A stretch of 64,000 nt of DNA from Paracoccus indicus (GTDB lineage Bacteria; Pseudomonadota; Alphaproteobacteria; Rhodobacterales; Rhodobacteraceae): assembly GCF_003056335.1 (NCBI RefSeq), contig NZ_PYWA01000003.1:62001-126000 (forward strand), in the 5' to 3' direction. Position 1 is the stretch's first letter, and every line of letters begins with the position of its first letter. Position numbers and translations under genes: made by a program. Below the pieces are notes generated by a model. The model was not told the DNA's origin. It was given only the letters and a program-made list of their open reading frames with translations, and made no database searches. This document shows, piece by piece, positions 58,185 through 64,000 of this stretch.

Positions 58185-60003
58185 CCCCATCAGATTCCTG
58201 ATCGTTGACGACATCCCCGAGAACATCATGGCGCTGGAGGCCCTGCTGCGGCGCGACGGCCTGATCGTCGATCGGGCCAGATCGGCCAGCGAGGCGCTGG
58301 AACTGATGCTGATGCACGATTATGCGTTGGCCTTCCTGGACGTGCAGATGCCCGGCACCGACGGCTATGAGCTGGCAGAGCTGATGCGCTCGACCGAGCG
58401 GACCCGCAGCGTGCCGATCATCTTCGTCACCGCCGCCGAGATGGACGAGGCACGTCGTTTCCGCGGCTACGAGGCCGGGGCCGTCGATTACATCTTCAAG
58501 CCGATCGACCCGGTCATCCTGAAATCCAAGGCCGAGGTGTTCTTCCGCATTGGCAAGCAGGCCAAGGAGCTGGCCCGCCAGCGCGACGAGCTGCGCGAGA
58601 TCGCCATGCACCGCGACCGCGCCATGGCGCAGCTGCGCGCCCATGCCGACAATTCTCCGCTGGCCTTCGTCACGCTGGACAGCAAGGGCTGCATCCGCGA
58701 CTGGTCGCAGGGGGCCGAACGGATGTTCGGGCGCAGCAAGGCCGATCTGTTGGGCACCAAGGGCACCGAATGCGGCTGGCTGGACGAGGACGCCGAACGG
58801 CTGCTGTCGGCATGGCTGCAGGCCCCATCCGACAGCGCCCCGCGCTTTTCCGGCGAATTGCAGCTGGATCACGCCGACATCGGAGCGATCAGCTGCGAAG
58901 TCTATGGCTCGGTCCTGTCGGACGGCGCGGGGCAGCAGTCGCTGTCTTTGCAGATCCTGGACATCACCGAACGCAAGCAGGCCGAGGAGGTCCGCTCGCT
59001 TCTGATCGGGGAATTGAACCACCGCATCAAGAACACGCTGGCCAATGTTCAGGCCATCGCCCGCCAGAGCCTGCGCCAATCCGAAAGCCTTTCCCAGTTC
59101 GAGACCAGCTTCGGCGGACGCCTTCAGGCCTTGGCCCGCGCGCATTCGATCCTGTCGGATGCGACCTGGACCAGCGCGCCGCTGGATCAGCTGATCGACG
59201 ATCAGATCAGTTCCGGAACGCTGGACGGCGAACGCTTGCGGCGGAACGGCCCGCTGGTGGATCTGGCCCCCGACACGATGCTGCGCCTTGCGCTGACGCT
59301 GCATGAACTGGGCACGAACGCGGCGAAATACGGCGCGCTGTCGGTGCCGGGGGGCATGGTGCATCTGGATTGGGCGTTGGAGCAGGGCCAACTGCGGCTG
59401 ACTTGGTGCGAAATCGGTGGCCCAACCGTCACGGCGCCCGAACAAAGCGGTTTCGGCACCACGCTGATCACGGCGGCGGGTGGGGGCGACAATGCCTCGG
59501 CCAGTGCTGAATGGAACCCCGAGGGGGTGATCTGGACCATCCGTCTGTCCGACGGCGTCACGCGCCTGAAGACCTTGCAGCCCAGTTCCGAACCCGCCGC
59601 GTCTCCCGTTGCCGAACGCCCCGCCAGCCTGTCGGATTGCCGCGTCCTGCTGGTCGAGGACGAACCCCTGGTGGCCTTGGACCTGCGCTACGAGCTGGAG
59701 GACGCGGGTGCGACCGTCGTCGCCGTCGCCCGCACCGTCGCCGAGGCGCTGGAAAAGATCCGCAGCAATCACGTCGATATCGCGCTGCTGGACGGCAACC
59801 TGAAAGGTGAACCTGTCCACGACGTCGCGGCCCTGCTGACGCAGCGCGGGGTGCAGTTCTGCTTTGTCTCGGGCTATGGGCGCGAACATCTGCCCGAGGG
59901 ATACGATCAGGCGCCCCTGATCGAAAAGCCCTTCCGCCCCGACATGCTGCGCTCGATCCTGACCGGCCTGCTGGCCCGCGATTTCGTGCAGGCCGCGCAA
60001 TAA
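58174..60003 (+). CDS. REC-PAS-HWE histidine kinase-REC protein
   Basis: The 609-residue cytoplasmic protein has an N-terminal receiver domain (Asp56 in LAFLDVQMPG), a PAS domain (about 155-270), an HWE-type kinase with His283 in ELNHRIKNTLANVQAIARQSL, the family Glu-Leu-Gly-Thr-Asn-Ala and W-x-E (LTWCE) in the ATPase part, and a second receiver at the C-terminus (Asp540 in IALLDGNLKG). Receivers at both ends make it both an input and an output node. Its start lies inside the cheR gene. Function is unknown; related kinases feed the general stress or light responses. Confidence 0.9.
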   Translation: MPHNPIRFLIVDDIPENIMALEALLRRDGLIVDRARSASEALELMLMHDYALAFLDVQMPGTDGYELAELMRSTERTRSVPIIFVTAAEMDEARRFRGYEAGAVDYIFKPIDPVILKSKAEVFFRIGKQAKELARQRDELREIAMHRDRAMAQLRAHADNSPLAFVTLDSKGCIRDWSQGAERMFGRSKADLLGTKGTECGWLDEDAERLLSAWLQAPSDSAPRFSGELQLDHADIGAISCEVYGSVLSDGAGQQSLSLQILDITERKQAEEVRSLLIGELNHRIKNTLANVQAIARQSLRQSESLSQFETSFGGRLQALARAHSILSDATWTSAPLDQLIDDQISSGTLDGERLRRNGPLVDLAPDTMLRLALTLHELGTNAAKYGALSVPGGMVHLDWALEQGQLRLTWCEIGGPTVTAPEQSGFGTTLITAAGGGDNASASAEWNPEGVIWTIRLSDGVTRLKTLQPSSEPAASPVAERPASLSDCRVLLVEDEPLVALDLRYELEDAGATVVAVARTVAEALEKIRSNHVDIALLDGNLKGEPVHDVAALLTQRGVQFCFVSGYGREHLPEGYDQAPLIEKPFRPDMLRSILTGLLARDFVQAAQ

Positions 60004-60202
60004 GAACAGCGTTCCGGCAGCGCGCTGGTCGCGGCAAGGCCGTTCCATGTGGTGGCCTTGCCAAGACCGCATGTTCGGCATGGAACACCCGATCGCCGCA
60101 CCGCGTTCTGCGGTCTGGCAAACCCGGTCGCCGGGTGCGCTTGCACATGGCCGCGCTTTCAGGCATCCGGTCGCCCTTTGCACCGAGGATAAGCAGGACA
60201 CC
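60004..60202 (+). promoter_or_regulatory. metN leader with mutually exclusive RNA pairings
   Basis: GGCAAGGCC (60033-60041) pairs perfectly with GGCCTTGCC (60054-60062). The loop begins GTTCCATG (60042-60049), which is perfectly complementary to CATGGAAC (60079-60086) downstream. The two pairings could form a pseudoknot or exclude each other, as in riboswitches and attenuators. The sequence does not match the SAM-II or SAM/SAH consensus as I remember them. The region also holds the ribosome site AGGA before metN. Confidence 0.4.
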
Positions 60203-61264
60203 ATGAGCGGTACGCCCCCAGACAATGCGGCGATCATCTTCGACAGGCTTGGCAAATCCTTCCCGAAATCCGGCGGCGACCGGGTCATGGCGTTGCAGGA
60301 CGTGTCGCTGACCGTTCCGACGGGCAGCGTGACGGGCATCATCGGCCGGTCCGGTGCGGGGAAATCGACCCTGCTGCGCATGGTGAACGGTCTGGAACGC
60401 CCGACCGAGGGCAGCGTCAAGGTGGCCGGTCGCGATGTCGGCGGCGCACGCGGCAGCAACCTGCGCGCCATCCGCCGCGACGTCGGGATGATTTTCCAGC
60501 ACTTCAACCTGCTGGCCTCGCGGACAGTCTGGGGCAATGTCGCCCTGCCGCTGGAGATCGCGGGCACGCCCGCAGGTCAGATCAAGGCGCGGGTCGATCA
60601 GCTGGTCGATCAGGTGGGCCTTTCGGCACTGCGCGACCGCTATCCGGCGGAATTGTCGGGCGGTCAGAAGCAGCGTGTCGGCATCGCCCGCGCCCTTGCC
60701 ACCAGCCCCAAGGTCCTGCTGTCGGACGAGGCGACCAGCGCCCTGGATCCGGAAACCACCCAGACCGTGCTGGAGCTGCTGTCCCAGATCAACCGCGACC
60801 TGGGGCTGACCATCCTGCTGATCACCCATGAAATGGCCGTGCTGCGCGACATCGCCAGCCATATGGCCGTCATCGAGGGTGGCCGCATCGTCGAATCCGG
60901 CCCGACCTATGATGTCTTTGCCAAGCCGAACCACGGCACCACGCGGTCCTTCCTGTCGGGCGTCACCGGCGCGACCCTGCCGGCCTTCGTCGCGTCCCGA
61001 ATGACGCTGGACCGCCCCGACGGTCCCGCCCAGGAGGTGATCCGCGTGACCTTCGCCGGGCAGCATGCCACCGACCCGATGCTGGCCATGCTGGCGACCG
61101 AGCTGGGCATCGCCGCCAACATCTTGGCCGGTGCCATCGAGGAGATCGGCCCCCATCCCTTCGGCAATCTGCTTTTGTCCATCGACGCCCCGCGTGCCCC
61201 CGAGGCCCGCGCCTTTCTTGAACGCCACGCCCTGACGACGGAGGTGCTGGGATATGTCCGCTAA
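60203..61264 (+). CDS. metN: Methionine ABC transporter ATPase MetN
   Basis: The 353-residue ATPase has Walker A GRSGAGKST, Q-loop FQHFNLLASRTVW, signature LSGGQKQRV, Walker B VLLSDEATSALD and switch His in THEMAV, plus the C-terminal NIL domain (about 265-345) that binds methionine and inhibits transport. The start is ATG 60203, with AGGA upstream, not the ATG at 60047. It is the first gene of metNIQ; metI overlaps it by 11 bases. Confidence 0.95.
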   Translation: MSGTPPDNAAIIFDRLGKSFPKSGGDRVMALQDVSLTVPTGSVTGIIGRSGAGKSTLLRMVNGLERPTEGSVKVAGRDVGGARGSNLRAIRRDVGMIFQHFNLLASRTVWGNVALPLEIAGTPAGQIKARVDQLVDQVGLSALRDRYPAELSGGQKQRVGIARALATSPKVLLSDEATSALDPETTQTVLELLSQINRDLGLTILLITHEMAVLRDIASHMAVIEGGRIVESGPTYDVFAKPNHGTTRSFLSGVTGATLPAFVASRMTLDRPDGPAQEVIRVTFAGQHATDPMLAMLATELGIAANILAGAIEEIGPHPFGNLLLSIDAPRAPEARAFLERHALTTEVLGYVR

Positions 61265-61928
61265 CCTGATCCCGATCCTGTGGGAAGCCACGCTGCAGAC
61301 GATGTACATGGTCGCCATCTCGGCGGTGCTGGGCACGCTTGGGGGGCTGCCGCTGGGGGTCTTCTTGGCAACCTCGCAGCGGGGTGAGCTGCTGTCGGCG
61401 CCCTGGATCAACAAGGTGCTGGGCCTGGTGGTGAACGCGGCACGCTCGGTGCCCTTCATCATCCTGGTGGTGGCGATCATCCCCTTCACGCGGATGATCG
61501 TCGGCACGTCCATCGGCACCAACGCGGCCATCGTGCCGCTGACGCTGGCGGCCGTGCCCTTCATCGCCCGCCTGGTCGAAAACGCCATCCGCGAGGTCGA
61601 GGCCGGGTTGATCGAGGCCGCCCGCGCCATGGGGGCGACGCCGATGCAGATCGTCCGCAAGGTCCTGATCCCCGAGGCATTGCCCGGCATCACCCTGGGC
61701 CTGACCTTGGCCGCCGTCAGCCTGATCGGCTATTCGGCCATGGTCGGGGCCGTGGGCGGGCAGGGGCTTGGCGATCTGGGCATCCGCTATGGCTATCAGC
61801 GCTTCATGCCCGAGGTGATGCTGGCCGTTGTCGTCATTCTGATCGTCATGGTGCAGCTGGTCCAGTCGCTTGGCGAATGGATCGCCGCCCGCGTCGACCG
61901 CCGCGCCGCCCGCAACCGCGGCCACTGA
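61254..61928 (+). CDS. metI: Methionine ABC transporter permease MetI
   Basis: The 224-residue inner-membrane permease has five helices and the EAA loop EAARAMGATPMQIVRKVLIPEALPGI. ARSVPFIILVVAIIPFTR is typical of MetI. Uptake of D- and L-methionine is the expected role. Confidence 0.95.
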   Translation: MSANLIPILWEATLQTMYMVAISAVLGTLGGLPLGVFLATSQRGELLSAPWINKVLGLVVNAARSVPFIILVVAIIPFTRMIVGTSIGTNAAIVPLTLAAVPFIARLVENAIREVEAGLIEAARAMGATPMQIVRKVLIPEALPGITLGLTLAAVSLIGYSAMVGAVGGQGLGDLGIRYGYQRFMPEVMLAVVVILIVMVQLVQSLGEWIAARVDRRAARNRGH

Positions 61929-61959
61929 TTTTCCGAACAGACAAGAAAGGAACGCCCCA

Positions 61960-62733
61960 ATGCTGCGTTTGACCACATTCGTTTCCGCCCTTGCCCTTGG
62001 GACCGCTGCCATGGCCGAAGACATCAAGGTCGGTGTTTCCCCCGGCGAACACGCCGAGATCATGGAAGAAGTCGCCAAGGTCGCCGAGCCGATGGGCCTG
62101 AACATCGACGTCATCGAGTTCTCCGATTACGTCGTGCCGAACACCGCGCTGGCGGACGGCGATCTGGACGCCAACAGCTTCCAGCACCGCCCCTATCTGG
62201 AAAACCAGATGAAGGATCGCGGCTTCGACCTGACCGAGGTCGCCACCACCATCACCACGCCCATGGGCATCTATTCCGACCAGTTGACATCGGTCGACGA
62301 TCTGGAAGACGGCGCGCAGGTCGCCATTCCGAACGACCCGACCAACGGTGGCCGCGCGCTGCTGCTGCTGCAGGATCTGGGCGTGATCACGCTGGCCGAG
62401 GGCACGGGTCTGGTCCCCAGCCCGCTGGACGTGCAGGACAACCCCAAGAACCTGAACTTCCTGGAACTGGACGCCGCCCAGCTGCCCCGCGCGCTGGCCG
62501 ATGCCGATATCGCGATCATCAACACGAACTATGCGCTGGCCTCGGGCCTGTCGCCGCGCAATGACAGCATCGCGATGGAAAAGGCCGACAGCCCCTATGT
62601 GAACATCATCGTCGTCCAAGAGGGACGTCAGGACGAGCCGTGGGTCAAGACCCTGGTCGAGGCCTATCAGAGCGATGAGATCAAGACCTTCATCGACGAG
62701 AAATACGAAGGCGCCGTCCTCACCTCTTGGTAA
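61960..62733 (+). CDS. metQ: Methionine-binding protein MetQ
   Basis: The 257-residue NlpA/MetQ-family protein has a signal peptide (MLRLTTFVSALALGTAAMA) and the binding-site segments GVSPGEHAEIME, DANSFQHRPYLE, PNDPTNGGRALLLL and NTNYALASGL. Unlike many homologues it has no lipobox cysteine, so it should be a free periplasmic protein. AAAGG precedes the ATG. A terminator follows. Confidence 0.94.
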   Translation: MLRLTTFVSALALGTAAMAEDIKVGVSPGEHAEIMEEVAKVAEPMGLNIDVIEFSDYVVPNTALADGDLDANSFQHRPYLENQMKDRGFDLTEVATTITTPMGIYSDQLTSVDDLEDGAQVAIPNDPTNGGRALLLLQDLGVITLAEGTGLVPSPLDVQDNPKNLNFLELDAAQLPRALADADIAIINTNYALASGLSPRNDSIAMEKADSPYVNIIVVQEGRQDEPWVKTLVEAYQSDEIKTFIDEKYEGAVLTSW

Positions 62734-62740
62734 CGCGCTC

Positions 62741-62770
62741 AGGGCCGTCCCGATGGGGCGGCCCTTTTTT
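62741..62770 (+). terminator. Terminator after metQ
   Basis: AGGGCCGTCCC (62741-62751) pairs with GGGGCGGCCCT (62755-62765) around GAT, followed by a run of T that reaches the stop codon of the convergent thiF-type gene. Confidence 0.88.
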
Positions 62771-63726
62771 CATGCCTCGGGCAGGGCCATCAGAGCGATC
62801 TTGCCTGCCCAGACATCGCGCAGGGCCTGCCCCGCATGATGCGCCCGTAGCCCCGTCCGGCAGGCCAGCACCACACGGCGGTTGTCGGGCGGGGACAGTC
62901 CAGCAATGTCCTCGGGCGGGATGTGGTGGGCGTCGGGGCGGAAGGGTGCCGCCTCGGTCCTCAGGTCGATCAGCAGGTCTTGGTCGGTGATCTGAGCGCG
63001 TCCGATGAAGGGCAGAGGATCCTTCGGCTCGGGCGCGCGGTCGAAGCGGAACCCGCCCATGCGCCATGTTGCGGCGTCGAAGCTGATCAGCCGACCCAAG
63101 GGGCTGTCGGGCAGGCCCAGCAGCACCGCCATCGCCATCTGCGCCTGAAGTGCGCCGATCATCCCCACGACCGGTCCCATGACGCCATTCGTCGCACAGG
63201 TCCCGCCGCCCTTGGGCAGATCCGGAAAGATCGCCCGCAGGCTGGGTGCGCCCCCGCAGCAGCCCGCCACATATCCCGACATCGCCAGCGCCGAGGCCGC
63301 GATCAGCGGCACGCCTGCGGCAAGGCAGGCATCCGACAGCGTCAGGCTAACCGCGAAGCTGTCGGCGCAATCCAGCACGACATCTGCCCCCGCGACCAGC
63401 CTGGCCGCATTGGCGGGGTCCAGCCATTCGGTGCGGGCGTCGATTTGCACCTCGGGGTTCATCGCCGCCATCACCTGCGCCGCAACCTGCGCCTTGGGCT
63501 GGCCGATGGCGTGCATCGGATAGATCGGCTGGCGGTGCAGGTTCGTCTCCTCGATCACGTCGCCATCGATCAGGGTGATCCGGCCGATGCCTGCGCCGAC
63601 CAGATATTGCAGCGCAGGGACACCCAAGCCCCCCGCGCCGACGATCAGCACGTGGGCCTGCGACAGCCGGTCCTGACCCGAGGCGCCGATCTGTGGCAGG
63701 ATCATCTGGCGAGCATAGCGGCTCAT
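62770..63726 (-). CDS. thiF: ThiF/MoeB-type adenylyltransferase with rhodanese-like tail
   Basis: The 318-residue E1-like protein has the ATP-binding VLIVGAGGLGVPALQYLVGAG motif, DGDVIEETNLHRQ, DCADSFAVSLTLSDA and the active-site Cys region GGGTCATNGVMG. The C-terminal 70 residues resemble a rhodanese domain (LLIDLRTEAAPFRPDAH, with Cys in ACRTGLR). It would adenylate the C-terminus of ThiS or MoaD. The usual zinc CxxC in the middle is replaced by SLRA, so zinc binding is probably lost. Coupled to thiE (ATGA), which favours a role in thiazole synthesis. Confidence 0.88.
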   Translation of the reverse strand: MSRYARQMILPQIGASGQDRLSQAHVLIVGAGGLGVPALQYLVGAGIGRITLIDGDVIEETNLHRQPIYPMHAIGQPKAQVAAQVMAAMNPEVQIDARTEWLDPANAARLVAGADVVLDCADSFAVSLTLSDACLAAGVPLIAASALAMSGYVAGCCGGAPSLRAIFPDLPKGGGTCATNGVMGPVVGMIGALQAQMAMAVLLGLPDSPLGRLISFDAATWRMGGFRFDRAPEPKDPLPFIGRAQITDQDLLIDLRTEAAPFRPDAHHIPPEDIAGLSPPDNRRVVLACRTGLRAHHAGQALRDVWAGKIALMALPEA

Positions 63727-64000
63727 GTCGTCAGCCATTCGCGAATGCGGGCCTCGGGGGTGGGGTTGAGGGTGATGTCGGTGACGGCGGCGACGACATC
63801 GGCGCCCGCATCGAAGGCCCCCTTGGCGCGGTCGACCGTGAAGCCGCCGATGGCGACCAGCGGGATGGGGCCGATCAGGCGCTTCCATTCGGTGACACGC
63901 TCCAGCCCCTGCTGATGCCACCGCATCTTCTTCAGGATGGTTGGATAGACCGGCCCCAATGCAATGTAATCCGGGTTGCAGGCCAGGGCCCATTCCAATT
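63723..64000 (-). CDS. thiE: Thiamine phosphate synthase ThiE, C-terminal part (cut by window edge)
   Basis: About 92 codons are present. YIALGPVYPTILKK and GPIPLVAIGGFTVDRAKGAFDAGADVVAAVTDI are the phosphate-binding loop and C-terminal barrel strands of ThiE, which joins the pyrimidine and thiazole halves of thiamine. The N-terminal half lies outside the window. It precedes the thiF-type gene with a four-base overlap, indicating a thi operon. Confidence 0.9.
   Translation of the reverse strand, partial: LEWALACNPDYIALGPVYPTILKKMRWHQQGLERVTEWKRLIGPIPLVAIGGFTVDRAKGAFDAGADVVAAVTDITLNPTPEARIREWLTT

Noticed and set aside
60004..60202. Known SAM-II or SAM/SAH riboswitch upstream of metN
   Set aside because: The conserved core sequences of these classes, as I remember them, are not present; only a potential novel pairing was reported.

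Overview
The window is about 64 kb of GC-rich chromosomal DNA from an alphaproteobacterium, most likely a Paracoccus-like member of the Rhodobacterales. The evidence is the dense, mostly operonic layout, a TAXI-type TRAP transporter, an exosortase E / VPEID-CTERM pair, a PHB-type 3-hydroxybutyrate dehydrogenase, FAD-dependent ThyX, SdhE and ErpA. Protein sequences read as typical for that order. No plasmid or phage replication genes are present and the content is mainly housekeeping.

Region by region: 1-5.5 kb holds the start of an MFS transporter, an exosortase/CPBP-protease fusion, its 68-residue VPEID-CTERM-type substrate, and a 1052-residue modular protein (cadherin-like, CBM-like, three SdrD-B-like repeats, C-terminal thioester-type domain). 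6-11.3 kb holds a LacI regulator next to a three-subunit dye-linked dehydrogenase (TAT small subunit, GMC flavoprotein, triheme cytochrome c). 11.3-12.7 kb is a decayed mobile-element scar: an IS3-type transposase remnant and a truncated tyrosine integrase beside tRNA-Gln(UUG). 12.8-18.6 kb holds a BaiN-type flavoprotein and a minus-strand kpsT-kpsE-kdsA-mscS run (capsule export and Kdo synthesis). 18.9-24.9 kb holds a TAXI TRAP transporter, a universal stress protein and fhs. 24.9-34.3 kb is mixed housekeeping: prfC, osmC-like, dgt, erpA, xth, a CDF efflux protein, a short BCCT-like transporter, and a coupled YejA-like / entericidin-like / CsbD-like trio.

36-42 kb contains a probable unannotated small RNA, bdhA, a 25-residue membrane microprotein, an aminotransferase, an XRE protein with sdhE, a MarR regulator, gloA and thyX. 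42-48 kb is a complete pstS-C-A-B-phoU-phoB phosphate regulon headed by a clear Pho box. 48-53.4 kb, on the minus strand, is a tightly coupled operon encoding a CDP-alcohol phosphatidyltransferase, an LtaS/sulfatase-like phosphotransferase, a flippase-like membrane protein and a GT4 glycosyltransferase, then a VOC protein and an FAH-family hydrolase. Its combination suggests an uncharacterised envelope lipid or glycoconjugate pathway. 53.5-60 kb holds a cytochrome b561 and a three-gene signalling cluster (hybrid kinase with three receiver domains, CheR methyltransferase, REC-PAS-HWE kinase-REC). 60-64 kb is metNIQ, preceded by an unusual potential RNA structure, then a ThiF/MoeB-type protein and the C-terminal part of ThiE.

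The strongest candidates for undescribed biology are the VPEID-CTERM locus with its very small substrate, the thioester-domain protein beside it, the four-gene lipid/glycoconjugate operon, the predicted 74-nt small RNA upstream of bdhA, and the metN leader. All functional statements come from reading motifs and neighbourhoods. No database search or folding program was run.
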